Below the pieces are notes generated by a model. That model saw only the letters and a list, made by a program, of their open reading frames with translations. It searched no databases and was not told the origin of the DNA. Positions 5,024 through 12,357 of a stretch of DNA of 14,276 nt are shown in pieces; positions within the stretch are counted from its first letter, which is position 1; each line of letters opens with the position of its first letter. The translations under genes were made by a program, and so were the position numbers. Source of the stretch: an uncultured Oscillospiraceae bacterium (GTDB taxonomy: Bacteria; Bacillota; Clostridia; Oscillospirales; Oscillospiraceae); the NCBI GenBank assembly GCA_934668605.1, contig CAKUNY010000041.1, positions 1 through 14,276 on the forward strand. Reading direction: 5' to 3'.

Positions 5024-5052
5024 TTGATTATTTTGCACTTGCCCTGTATAAT
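5024..5052 (+). promoter_or_regulatory. Strong sigma-A promoter of the ferredoxin gene
   Basis: TTGATT (5024-5029), a 17-base spacer and a perfect TATAAT (5047-5052). The transcript would carry a leader of about 100 bases before the ATG at 5160. The leader can fold into nested short stems: GGCAG (5087-5091) with CTGCC (5116-5120), and TGAGT (5096-5100) with ACTCA (5108-5112). Confidence 0.8.
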
Positions 5053-5159
5053 GAAAGCAGAGGGAAGTTCAGAGTTGACGAATCAGGGCAGTTTTTGAGT
5101 TTGCAGGACTCATGGCTGCCTTTGTTTGCCAACCCAAAAAACAACAAAGGAGATCAATT

Positions 5160-5546
5160 ATGAAAAAGCTGACCGTCAAAAAGGGAACCCAGTGCATGGC
5201 ATGTCTCGAGTGCGTCCGCGCTTGCTCCGAGGCGTTCTACAAGGAATTCGACCCCGCAAAGGCCTGCCTCCAGATCATCGAGCGCAATGGCGCGGCCAAG
5301 CCTATGGTCTGCGTGCAGTGCGGCAAGTGTGCCGAAGCCTGCGAGCACGGCGCGATCACCCAGAACGCCAAGGGCGTCTACACGATCAACAAGAAGCTCT
5401 GCGTCGGCTGCGGCAAGTGCAAGGAAGCATGTCCGTTCGGCGTGCTGGTGAAGGTCGAAGAGGCTCCCAACGCCTCCAAGTGCATTGCCTGCGGTATCTG
5501 CGCCAAGGCATGTCCGATGGAGATCCTCGAGGTCGTCGAGAAGTAA
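5160..5546 (+). CDS. Four-cluster [4Fe-4S] ferredoxin-like electron-transfer protein
   Basis: The 128-residue soluble protein has four complete CxxCxxCxxxC motifs: Cys12/15/18/22, 51/54/57/61, 81/84/87/91 and 108/111/114/118. The last two are followed by Pro, as is usual in bacterial ferredoxins. This predicts up to four [4Fe-4S] clusters, so the protein should pass electrons between a ferredoxin-dependent enzyme and a partner, like the electron-transfer subunits of the CooF/HycB/DmsB type. An additional Cys36 is seen. The start at ATG 5160 follows AAGGAG (5147-5152); a longer upstream frame lacks this. It has its own strong promoter and terminator, and no oxidoreductase lies next to it, so the partner cannot be inferred from context. 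Confidence 0.9.
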   Translation: MKKLTVKKGTQCMACLECVRACSEAFYKEFDPAKACLQIIERNGAAKPMVCVQCGKCAEACEHGAITQNAKGVYTINKKLCVGCGKCKEACPFGVLVKVEEAPNASKCIACGICAKACPMEILEVVEK

Positions 5547-5565
5547 AAACTACCAAGGTACATCG

Positions 5566-5595
5566 AATGCCCGCTGCGAAAGCAGCGGGCATTTT
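5566..5595 (+). terminator. Intrinsic terminator of the ferredoxin gene
   Basis: AATGCCCGCTGC (5566-5577), a GAAA tetraloop and GCAGCGGGCATT (5582-5593) form a perfect 12-bp stem ending in a T-run, 20 bases after the stop codon. It lies between convergent genes and may also stop read-through from the transporter gene. Confidence 0.85.
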
Positions 5596-5608
5596 GCATG
5601 CGAGAGAA

Positions 5609-6505
5609 TTATGCGGCGGAGTTTTCTTTGGACGGGAGTTGGGCGATGACGATGGCGATGAAGATGACGAGGCAGCCGAGAAGCTCTCTCGCGCTCAGCG
5701 CCTGATGCAGGATGATCCAGCCGAAGAGGACGGCGAAGACCGATTCCAGACTCAAGATCATGCTGGCAAGCGTAGGCGCGACGAGCTGCTGGCCGAGGAT
5801 TTGCAGCGTATAGCCGACACCGCCGGAAAACACGCCCGCGTAGACGATCGGAAGCCACGCGCTCTCGATAGCCGCCCAGGAGGGCTTCTCCAAAAGGAGC
5901 GTGGGAAGAACGGAGATGGCGGAGGCGGTGAAGAACTGGGTGCACGCGAGGCGCACGCCGTCTAAATCATGGCACGCGCGGTCAATAAACAAAATGTGGC
6001 ACGCGAAAAAGACCGCACACAGAAGCGTCAGCCAGTCGCCGGAATTCACCCCGGAAAGACCCTCGCCGCCCGCGCACAGAAGATAGAGCCCCGTAAGCGC
6101 GATGATCGCGCAGACCCAGTTCATGAGCTTTACGCGCAGCTTCACAAAAAGGCCGAGGAAGGGGACGAGGATGATATACATGGTGGTGATGAAGCCGGAT
6201 TTTCCGACCGTTGTGTGGATGATACCGTATTGCTGGATGATGCTGGCCGTGCACAAAAGCGCGCCGCAGATCATGCCGCAAAGAAGCTGCCGCTTTGCCT
6301 GTGTTCCGGCCGGGCGGACGGAGATGCCCTTCCTGTCGCGCAGGGAAATGACCGGCAGGAGCACAAGGCCGGCGAGAAAGTATCGCGCTGCCTGCATGGT
6401 AAACGGGCCAATATAGTTCATGCCCTCGCTCTGGGCGACGAACGCCGCGCCCCAGACCATAGCGCAGAGCAGAAGCATGAGGCTGCCGCGGGTTTGCTGT
6501 TTCAT
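5609..6505 (-). CDS. EamA-family (DMT superfamily) transporter
   Basis: The 298-residue membrane protein has about ten hydrophobic segments arranged as two EamA repeats. The first runs about residues 8-142, starting LMLLLCAMVWGAAFVAQSEG and including GPFTMQAARYFLAGLVLLP and GKSGFITTMYIILVPFLGLF. The second runs about 158-290, with LTLLCAVFFACHILFIDRA and TLASMILSLESVFAVLFGWI followed by LLGCLVIFIAIVIAQLP. The length is typical. EamA proteins move amino acids, nucleosides or other metabolites across the membrane, usually as exporters; the substrate here is unknown. The ATG at 6505 has GGAG 7 bases upstream, and a good promoter stands at 6550-6578. It is transcribed divergently from pepF. No unusual substitutions were noticed. 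Confidence 0.9.
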   Translation of the reverse strand: MKQQTRGSLMLLLCAMVWGAAFVAQSEGMNYIGPFTMQAARYFLAGLVLLPVISLRDRKGISVRPAGTQAKRQLLCGMICGALLCTASIIQQYGIIHTTVGKSGFITTMYIILVPFLGLFVKLRVKLMNWVCAIIALTGLYLLCAGGEGLSGVNSGDWLTLLCAVFFACHILFIDRACHDLDGVRLACTQFFTASAISVLPTLLLEKPSWAAIESAWLPIVYAGVFSGGVGYTLQILGQQLVAPTLASMILSLESVFAVLFGWIILHQALSARELLGCLVIFIAIVIAQLPSKENSAA

Positions 6506-6549
6506 GGAATCGTCTCCTTGTGTGAAAGAATCTGCAATTTAGCGGCATA

Positions 6550-6578
6550 ATTATACAAAGCTCGACCCGCAAAAGCAA
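6550..6578 (-). promoter_or_regulatory. Promoter of the EamA transporter gene
   Basis: On the minus strand TTGCTT (6573-6578), a 17-base spacer and a perfect TATAAT (6550-6555), about 45 bases ahead of the ATG at 6505. Confidence 0.65.
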
Positions 6579-6605
6579 GCGCGCGCGCAAAAAACCGGCA
6601 GGTGG

Positions 6606-6634
6606 TTGTGAAGGCGCGCAAAATGTGGTAGACT
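6606..6634 (+). promoter_or_regulatory. Promoter of the pepF operon
   Basis: TTGTGA (6606-6611), a 17-base spacer and TAGACT (6629-6634) with TG just ahead of the -10 box. The perfect 8-bp palindrome TTGTACAA (6637-6644) lies at the expected transcription start and could be an operator half-turn; that is speculation. Confidence 0.55.
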
Positions 6635-6674
6635 ATTTGTACAAGTATACCATACACGACAGGAGGAACCCCAG

Positions 6675-8471
6675 GTGGCAGAAAAAATTCGGTCGCGCGA
6701 GGAAATCGCGCGGGAAGATACATGGGCAATTGAGGACTTATACGCATCGAACGAGGCGTGGATGCAGGATCTGGAAAAGCTGAAAACGCTCGGCGCGAAG
6801 CTTCCGGAATATGCCGGGAAAATTTCCACAAGCGCGCAGGCGCTTCTGGAATATCAGAAGCTGGGAGAGGAGATTTCGGTGCTTCTTGACAGTCTGGCGA
6901 ACTATGCCCAGCGCAAAAGCGACGAGGACACGAGAAACGCCGTCTATCAGGACTTGACCGGCAAGCTCACGAAGGTCTGGGTGCAGCTGGGCGCGGATAC
7001 GGCCTTTGAGGTGCCGCAGCTGCTGTCGATCTCCGATGAGAAGATGGAGGAATTCTATGAGGAAGCGCCCGAGCTGAACCTCTATCGGCGGCACTTTGAT
7101 TCCATCCGCCGCAAGCGCGCCCATATTTTATCGGAAAGCGAAGAAAAGCTTCTGGCGATGGCGGGCGAAATGGCAGGCACGCCGGAGGAGGTCTACTCGC
7201 TGTTCGCAGACGCCGATCTGACGTTCCGCCCGGCGCTGGACGCAAACGGCGAGGAGCACCAGATCACGCAGGGAAGCTACATCGCGGCGATGGAGTCGCC
7301 CGACCGGACGCTCCGCAAGAACGCGTTCGAGAGTTTGTACGCGGGCTTCGGTGCGTATAAAAACACAGTGGCTGCGATGCTCGCCGGGCAGGTCAAGCAG
7401 CTCGAGTTTTTTTCAAAGGCGCGCCATTATAGCTCCCCTCTGGAAGCATCCTTAGACGCGACCGAGGTTCCCGTCGGCGTGTACCACGAGCTCATTGAGG
7501 CCGTGCATCAGAATATGGAAAAGCTCCACCGGTATATGCGGCTTCGCAAGAAGCTGCTCGGTGTCGACGAGCTCCATATGTACGATCTGTATACGCCGCT
7601 CGTCGGCGCGTCAGAGGAGCGGATCCCGTTTGACGAGGCAAAGAGAACCGTTGCGCAGGCGCTGGGCGTGATGGGCGAGCGCTACGGGAAGATTTTGCAG
7701 GAGGGCTTTGACAGCCGTTGGATCGACGTGTATGAAAATACCGGAAAGCGCTCGGGCGCGTACTCGGCGGGCGCGCGCGTTCATCCCTACGTGCTTTTAA
7801 ACTACACGGGGACGCTGGACAGCGAGTTCACGTTGGCGCACGAGATGGGGCACGCGATCCATTCGTATCTGTCCAACAAAACCCAGCCGATCGTGTACTC
7901 CGACTACGTGATTTTTGTGGCCGAGGTCGCATCGACCTGCAATGAGGCGCTTCTCATGCAGCATCTTCTCAAAACCACGACGGACAAAAAGCAGCGCGCC
8001 TATCTCATCAATCACTTCTTAGAGCAGTTCCGCACGACGCTCTACCGGCAGACGATGTTCGCCGAGTTCGAGCTCAAAATGGCGGAGCTGCGCAGCAATG
8101 GCGTGACGCTGACGGCGGACGTTCTGTGCGAGGAATACCGCAAGCTTAACACGCTCTATTATGGAGAAGACGTGGTGCTGGACGAGGAAATTGCGCTTGA
8201 GTGGGCGCGGATCCCGCATTTCTACTACAATTATTATGTTTTCCAGTACGCGACGGGCTACGCGGCGGCCATTGCGCTCTCGGAGGGTATTTTGAAAGAA
8301 GGCGAGCCTGCGGTCGAGCGGTATCTGGGCTTCCTCTGCGGCGGATGCAGCAAGAGTCCGATCGAGCTTTTAAAGGGCGCGGGCGTTGATATGACGACGG
8401 CGGAGCCGGTCAATCAGGCGCTCGAGCTGTTCTCGAAGCTGCTCGATGAAATGGAGGCGCTGACGGCGTAA
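6675..8471 (+). CDS. pepF: Oligoendopeptidase F (M3B zinc metallopeptidase)
   Basis: The 598-residue cytosolic protein has the usual PepF length. It hydrolyses short oligopeptides during peptide recycling. The zinc motif HEMGH is at 389-393 (in FTLAHEMGHAIHSYLS), with the third ligand expected in the following VAEVASTCNEAL segment. Upstream are the N-terminal lobe features EDLYASNEAW and LDSLANYAQR, and the family motif RKNAFESLYAGF near 215. The C-terminal FYYNYYVFQYATGYAAA is typical. Translation starts at GTG 6675; AGGAGG (6661-6666) at 8 bases supports this over later ATG codons. Its TAA abuts the ATG of the next gene, so the two are coupled. Confidence 0.95.
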   Translation: MAEKIRSREEIAREDTWAIEDLYASNEAWMQDLEKLKTLGAKLPEYAGKISTSAQALLEYQKLGEEISVLLDSLANYAQRKSDEDTRNAVYQDLTGKLTKVWVQLGADTAFEVPQLLSISDEKMEEFYEEAPELNLYRRHFDSIRRKRAHILSESEEKLLAMAGEMAGTPEEVYSLFADADLTFRPALDANGEEHQITQGSYIAAMESPDRTLRKNAFESLYAGFGAYKNTVAAMLAGQVKQLEFFSKARHYSSPLEASLDATEVPVGVYHELIEAVHQNMEKLHRYMRLRKKLLGVDELHMYDLYTPLVGASEERIPFDEAKRTVAQALGVMGERYGKILQEGFDSRWIDVYENTGKRSGAYSAGARVHPYVLLNYTGTLDSEFTLAHEMGHAIHSYLSNKTQPIVYSDYVIFVAEVASTCNEALLMQHLLKTTTDKKQRAYLINHFLEQFRTTLYRQTMFAEFELKMAELRSNGVTLTADVLCEEYRKLNTLYYGEDVVLDEEIALEWARIPHFYYNYYVFQYATGYAAAIALSEGILKEGEPAVERYLGFLCGGCSKSPIELLKGAGVDMTTAEPVNQALELFSKLLDEMEALTA

Positions 8472-8738
8472 ATGGAAGAGCTTTTTCTGCCGGTGCTGCA
8501 CAGCTTTGAAAACAACAACGTCTTCACCGGAAGCTACGGCGCGCTGCGTTTCAAGGTCACGCCAGCCATCACGATGAAAAACCCGAAGGAGGTCGACATG
8601 GAACAAAGCTCCATGCTCTGCGAGCTCTGGCACGGGCCATATTGCTACGAAAAAAGCGAGATGGAGGCGCAGGAGACGTTTCCCCTGAGCGAGGAAGGGA
8701 AGGAACACATGCGGCAGTTTTTGCTGTCGCACGTATAA
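8472..8738 (+). CDS. Unknown 88-residue protein coupled to pepF
   Basis: The ATG follows the TAA of pepF with no gap (TAAATG) and a terminator follows 20 bases after the stop, so it is the last gene of the pepF unit. The protein begins MEELFLPVLHSFENNNVFTG and is acidic, soluble, and rich in Glu, Met and Phe. A central stretch RFKVTPAITM and a C-terminal PLSEEGKEHMRQFLLSHV suggest a small alpha/beta fold, and the WHGPYCYEKSEM segment in between carries one of its two cysteines (the other is in SSMLCELW). I do not recognise a family. The coupling, and codon use resembling its neighbours, make it a real gene; a role linked to peptide turnover would be inference from context only. Confidence 0.75.
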   Translation: MEELFLPVLHSFENNNVFTGSYGALRFKVTPAITMKNPKEVDMEQSSMLCELWHGPYCYEKSEMEAQETFPLSEEGKEHMRQFLLSHV

Positions 8739-8757
8739 AGCTGCACGGCGTAAGAAG

Positions 8758-8785
8758 TGTCCGGGAGAAAACCCGGGCATTTTTT
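8758..8785 (+). terminator. Intrinsic terminator of the pepF unit
   Basis: TGTCCGGG (8758-8765) pairs with CCCGGGCA (8772-8779), including one G-T pair, around loop AGAAAA. Six T follow (8780-8785). Confidence 0.85.
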
Positions 8786-8795
8786 ACGCAAGGGG

Positions 8796-8824
8796 TTGTC
8801 CTTCCGGGGCGAACATGATAGAAT
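8796..8824 (+). promoter_or_regulatory. Promoter of the cysteine desulfidase gene
   Basis: TTGTCC (8796-8801), a 17-base spacer and TAGAAT (8819-8824), placed between the pepF terminator and the next start codon. Confidence 0.65.
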
Positions 8825-8866
8825 GGGAAAAAGCCGCGGATGCGGCGGAAACGGGGGATATGCGGC

Positions 8867-10147
8867 ATGGAGCGAACGAGTACGGTTTACAGAACCTATG
8901 TGGAGATTTTGAAGCGGGAGCTTGTGTGCGCGATGGGCTGCACGGAGCCGATCGCGATCGCGTACTGCGCGGCGGTAGCAAGGCGGGCGCTGGGCGCGCT
9001 GCCGTCTGAGATCGACGTTGCGGCGAGCGGCAATATCATCAAGAACGTCAAGAGCGTGATCGTGCCGAACACGGGCGGTTTGCGCGGCATCGAGGCGGCG
9101 GCTGCCATCGGCGCGCTGGCGGGCGACGCGGAGGCAGGCTTGCAGGTCGTGTCCCATGTGTCGCAGGAGGAAATTGCGGCGCTGCCCGGGTACATGGAAC
9201 AAACGGCGTTTTCCGTCTCGGCGGCGGAATCGGAGTATCTTCTGGACATTGAAGTGACGGCGAGAGCAAACGGCCATTTTGCGACCGTGCGCGCCGTGCG
9301 GGAGCATACGAATATCGTTCTGGTGGAGACGGACGCGGGCGTCGTGTTTTCCAAAGACCCGGACGAGGAAACCGGCAGGGACGAAGCAGCGCCCGACTAT
9401 ACGCTTTTAAACGTTGCGGATATCTGCGAGTTTGCGGACACGTGCGAGTTAGAAGACGTAAAGCCGGTTCTGGAGCGGCAGCTTTCCTGCAACTGCGCGA
9501 TCGCGGAGGAAGGCCTGCACGGCAATTACGGCGCGGGCATCGGGAGGGTGCTCCTGGCGGCGTATGGAGACGATGTGCGCACAAGAGCCCGAGCGTACGC
9601 GGCTGCGGCCTCGGACGCGCGGATGAACGGGTGCGACCTTCCCGTGGTCATCAACTCCGGCTCCGGCAATCAGGGCATTACGGCCTCGCTTCCCGTTTAT
9701 ATTTACGCAAAGGCGCTGGATGTGGGCGAGGAGAAGCTCTATAGAGCCCTTCTTGTCTCGAACCTCGTGACGCTCCACGAAAAGACCGGCATCGGAAGGC
9801 TCTCTGCCTACTGCGGCGCGGTCAGCGCAGGAGCGGGCGCGGGCGCCGGCATTGCGTATCTGCATGGCGGCGGCTGCCGGGAAATCTCCCACACGATCGT
9901 AAACGCCCTGGCGGTCACGTCCGGCATTGTCTGCGACGGCGCGAAATCCTCCTGCGCGGCCAAAATCGCGATGGCCGTCGAGGCGGGCATTCTGGGCTTT
10001 GAAATGTTCAACTGCGGCAAGCAGTTTTATGGCGGCGACGGGCTGGTTGCCAAGGGCGTTGAAAACTCGATCGCGAATTTCAGCCGCCTCGGCCGCGTCG
10101 GCATGCGAGAGACGGACAAGGAGATCATCCGCATGATGACGGAATAA
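8867..10147 (+). CDS. cyuA: L-cysteine desulfidase / UPF0597 (serine dehydratase alpha-like Fe-S enzyme)
   Basis: The 426-residue protein belongs to the CyuA (YhaM)/CdsB family, which breaks L-cysteine down to pyruvate, ammonia and sulfide with a [4Fe-4S] cluster. Signatures are CAMGCTEPIAIAYC at 21-34 with Cys25 at the expected catalytic position, SGNIIKN at 54-60, INSGSGNQGI at 262-271, and the putative cluster cysteines Cys316 (SAYCGAVSAG), Cys356 and Cys363 (IVCDGAKSSC). The 40- and 7-residue spacings are those I recall for the archaeal enzyme. The start at 8867 is preferred to ATG 8840 because MERTSTVYRTYV begins the homologous region and GGGGGA lies about 9 bases ahead; this choice is moderate. 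It has its own promoter. No adjacent cysteine transporter or regulator is seen. Confidence 0.9.
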   Translation: MERTSTVYRTYVEILKRELVCAMGCTEPIAIAYCAAVARRALGALPSEIDVAASGNIIKNVKSVIVPNTGGLRGIEAAAAIGALAGDAEAGLQVVSHVSQEEIAALPGYMEQTAFSVSAAESEYLLDIEVTARANGHFATVRAVREHTNIVLVETDAGVVFSKDPDEETGRDEAAPDYTLLNVADICEFADTCELEDVKPVLERQLSCNCAIAEEGLHGNYGAGIGRVLLAAYGDDVRTRARAYAAAASDARMNGCDLPVVINSGSGNQGITASLPVYIYAKALDVGEEKLYRALLVSNLVTLHEKTGIGRLSAYCGAVSAGAGAGAGIAYLHGGGCREISHTIVNALAVTSGIVCDGAKSSCAAKIAMAVEAGILGFEMFNCGKQFYGGDGLVAKGVENSIANFSRLGRVGMRETDKEIIRMMTE

Positions 10148-10155
10148 ACTTCAGC

Positions 10156-10352
10156 GTGTCAAAAAACCTCGTAGAGTTTCGCCCCACAGGGCGAAATAAA
10201 ATTGAAATCCATGTTATCCGGCGGCTCCGCTGACCGGAAACATACTTCACACCTCGCAAGTGTGGAATTTTTGCCCCTTCGGGGCAAAAATTCTGCGCGC
10301 AGTCGAGGTGCAATCCCTTCTGTCAAAAAGCGATAGCTTTTTGACAGTCAGA
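10156..10352. repeat. Hairpin-rich intergenic array
   Basis: About 190 non-coding bases hold a series of near-perfect inverted repeats: TTTCGCCC/GGGCGAAA (10177-10196, loop CACA); a 13-bp stem from GAATTTTTGCCCC (10265-10277) and GGGGCAAAAATTC (10281-10293) with a TTC loop; and a 12-bp stem CTGTCAAAAAGC (10320-10331)/GCTTTTTGACAG (10336-10347) with loop GATA. A longer-range pair CACCTCG (10250-10256)/CGAGGTG (10304-10310) encloses the central stem. TGTCAAAAA occurs at both ends (10158-10166 and 10321-10329). No open frame or promoter explains it. It may be a dispersed intergenic repeat family or a structured RNA. Confidence 0.65.
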
Positions 10353-10353
10353 T

Positions 10354-10381
10354 GCGCCGGGGCGGCAGCTCCGGCGCTTTT
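10354..10381 (+). terminator. Intrinsic terminator after the hairpin array
   Basis: GCGCCGG (10354-10360) pairs with CCGGCGC (10371-10377) and is followed by TTTTGC. It lies about 205 bases after the desulfidase stop codon, so transcripts of that gene would include the whole hairpin array unless processed. Confidence 0.7.
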
Positions 10382-10411
10382 GCATGCCGAGATTTCCAGA
10401 ATGCTGCGAAA

Positions 10412-10444
10412 ATTGTAACTTTTGTATCTGGAATGTATCTGAAT
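10412..10444 (+). promoter_or_regulatory. Tandem 11-bp direct repeat upstream of the efflux operon
   Basis: TGTATCTGGAA (10423-10433) and TGTATCTGAAT (10434-10444) are adjacent direct repeats identical over their first 8 bases and spaced exactly 11 bp. Such spacing is typical of OmpR/PhoB-type response-regulator sites. A weak promoter-like pair, TTGTAA (10413-10418) and TATCTG (10436-10441) at 17 bases, overlaps it. The remainder of the gap to 10557 shows no gene, only a short TGCT/AGCA hairpin near 10486 and the ribosome binding site. Confidence 0.4.
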
Positions 10445-10557
10445 GTTCACAAAAACTTCGGGAACTGCGCGCACTTTGGGGGTATGCTGATAAGCAGTAT
10501 TTTGGGGAGTGTTCTTTTAATGGGCAGTCCCGCGCACAAAGGAGCAGGAAAAGATTC

Positions 10558-12357
10558 ATGGAAGAAGTCAAGGAAGCTGCCGCCAAGCCCCGGCGGAGGA
10601 AAAAGAAGCTCAAAAAGGGCTGGATCGTACTGGCGGCTGTGGTTCTCGTCGTGGCGGGAAGCTTTTTGCTGCGGAAAAAGGGCGGCAATGAGCAAGCCGT
10701 TCTGGCCTCGGATACGCAGGTGCTTGCGTACACCGATCTGGAATCGAGCATCAGCGCGACCGGAACCGTAGAAAGCAGCGACACGACGAAGGTCTATTCG
10801 ACCCTTGCCTATCAGGTCAAGAGCGTTCTGGTCGAGGTCGGCGATACGGTCAAGGAAGGAGATCTGCTGGCCGAGCTCGACGGGGAAGCGATCGAAAACC
10901 AGATCGCCACACAGAAAACCTCGATGGAGGTCGCCTCCGGCAGCGCGGGCGCGCAGGTGCAGAGTGCGTATGACGCGTACGATAACTTTAAGCAGGGCTT
11001 GGACGCGGGGCTCAACGCGAGTCTGATCGGCGCGCAGTCGCAGGTGGATAATGCCTACGACGCGTATGTGAAGGCCTCGAACGCATATGAGCGGTATCAG
11101 GAAAACGTGAATCTGGGCGAAAACACGCAGGTGCTCTCCGCGCAGTCTGCAAGAGACAATGCCGCCACCGCGCTCGACAACGCGGAAACGGCGCTCGATA
11201 CGGCAAACAGTGCGTACAAGTCGGCGGTAGAAGCAAACGATACGCTTCCGGAGCTGAACAGTCAGATCGAACAGGACAAGCAGCGCAAGCAGGAACTCGA
11301 GGACGCAGGCGAGCAGCTGTCGGTCGAATACATTACGCTTGTGGTAGAGCTCGATACGCTTCAAAAGCAGGTGCAGACGATCGCGTCCAGCTATGAATCG
11401 GCCAAACAGGGGCGCGAGAGCGCAAGGCAGGCTGTCGATTCGGCGCAGTCGGCGTATGACATTGCGCAGGCGACGTATAACGCGGCGCTTCGCGGCGAGG
11501 ATCAGGCCTTGAGCGACTATGCCGACGCGGTCGACAGCGCGTGGCGCGCGTATCAGACGGCGCTGACGAGCCTGGACTCGACGAAAAAGGGCACGGAAGA
11601 TCAATTGGAAGCGTATTCCGATACGCTGGCCTCGGCCAACGCGGGCGCAAACACGGCGGTCACGGAGGAATCGCTCCGGCAGCTCGGCAAAACGCTGGAC
11701 GACACGAAGATCACCGCGCCCGTTTCCGGCACCGTGACGGCGGTCTATGCAACGGTCGGCTCAAGCGGCTCAGGGCTTTTGTTCGTGATCGAAGATACCG
11801 ACCATCTCGTCGTGTCCACGAGCGTCAAGGGCTACGATCTCGGCGACGTGAAGACGGGCATGACAGTTGAAATCAAGTCCGACGCGACGGGAGACACGGT
11901 CATTCCCGGAACGCTAACAACGATCGCGCCCACGGCGAAAAAGAACCAGCTGGGCGATACCGAGGCTTCCAGGGACCCGTCCTTTGAGGCGGAAGTCTCC
12001 GTGGACGAGACGGGCTCCGGGCTTCGCATCGGCATGGAAGCGCGGCTGAACTATATCGTCGCGCAGGAGCAGCATGTGCTGGCCGTTCCCTATGAGGCGG
12101 TCTATACCGATGAAACCGGGAAAACCTGCATGCTCGTTCTGCGCGCGCAGGAAAAAGATACGTATCTCGTCGAGAGCCTGCCTGTCACGACGGGACTGGA
12201 TGATGATCTGGATATCGCGGTTTCCGGCGCCGGTGTGGAGGCGGGGCTGCGCGTCATTACCGAGGCGAAGACGTATCTTTCGTATGTCGGAAAGACCGTT
12301 ACCCTTGCGCAGGCCACGGGCTTTGAGGCGATGGCCGAGATGGGGGCGTATCAATGA
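10558..12357 (+). CDS. Efflux adaptor (membrane fusion / HlyD-MacA-like) with very long coiled coil
   Basis: The 599-residue protein has a basic N-terminus (KPRRRKKKLKK), one membrane anchor at about 21-38, then a lipoyl half-motif at about 81-110 (QVKSVLVEVGDTVKEGDLLA). A helical hairpin from about 115 to 378, rich in Ala, Asp and Gln, carries repeats such as SAYDAYDNF and NAYDAYVKASNAYERY. The second lipoyl half is at about 383-412 (KITAPVSGTVTAVYATVG), followed by beta-barrel and membrane-proximal domains to the C-terminus. It should link the MacB-like permease to the outside. The start at 10558 is chosen for AGGA 8 bases upstream and the anchor position; an upstream extension to 10384 is Cys-rich and lacks support. 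The last codons overlap the ATPase gene by ATGA. Confidence 0.9.
   Translation: MEEVKEAAAKPRRRKKKLKKGWIVLAAVVLVVAGSFLLRKKGGNEQAVLASDTQVLAYTDLESSISATGTVESSDTTKVYSTLAYQVKSVLVEVGDTVKEGDLLAELDGEAIENQIATQKTSMEVASGSAGAQVQSAYDAYDNFKQGLDAGLNASLIGAQSQVDNAYDAYVKASNAYERYQENVNLGENTQVLSAQSARDNAATALDNAETALDTANSAYKSAVEANDTLPELNSQIEQDKQRKQELEDAGEQLSVEYITLVVELDTLQKQVQTIASSYESAKQGRESARQAVDSAQSAYDIAQATYNAALRGEDQALSDYADAVDSAWRAYQTALTSLDSTKKGTEDQLEAYSDTLASANAGANTAVTEESLRQLGKTLDDTKITAPVSGTVTAVYATVGSSGSGLLFVIEDTDHLVVSTSVKGYDLGDVKTGMTVEIKSDATGDTVIPGTLTTIAPTAKKNQLGDTEASRDPSFEAEVSVDETGSGLRIGMEARLNYIVAQEQHVLAVPYEAVYTDETGKTCMLVLRAQEKDTYLVESLPVTTGLDDDLDIAVSGAGVEAGLRVITEAKTYLSYVGKTVTLAQATGFEAMAEMGAYQ

Noticed and set aside
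10384..10557. 58-residue N-terminal extension of the efflux adaptor
   Set aside because: It would place a Cys-rich segment before the membrane anchor, has no ribosome binding site and overlaps the likely promoter region; ATG 10558 is well supported.
10447..11604. 385-codon minus-strand frame opposite the efflux adaptor
   Set aside because: Antisense to the adaptor's coiled-coil region, Arg/Leu/Ile-rich shadow without recognisable domain.
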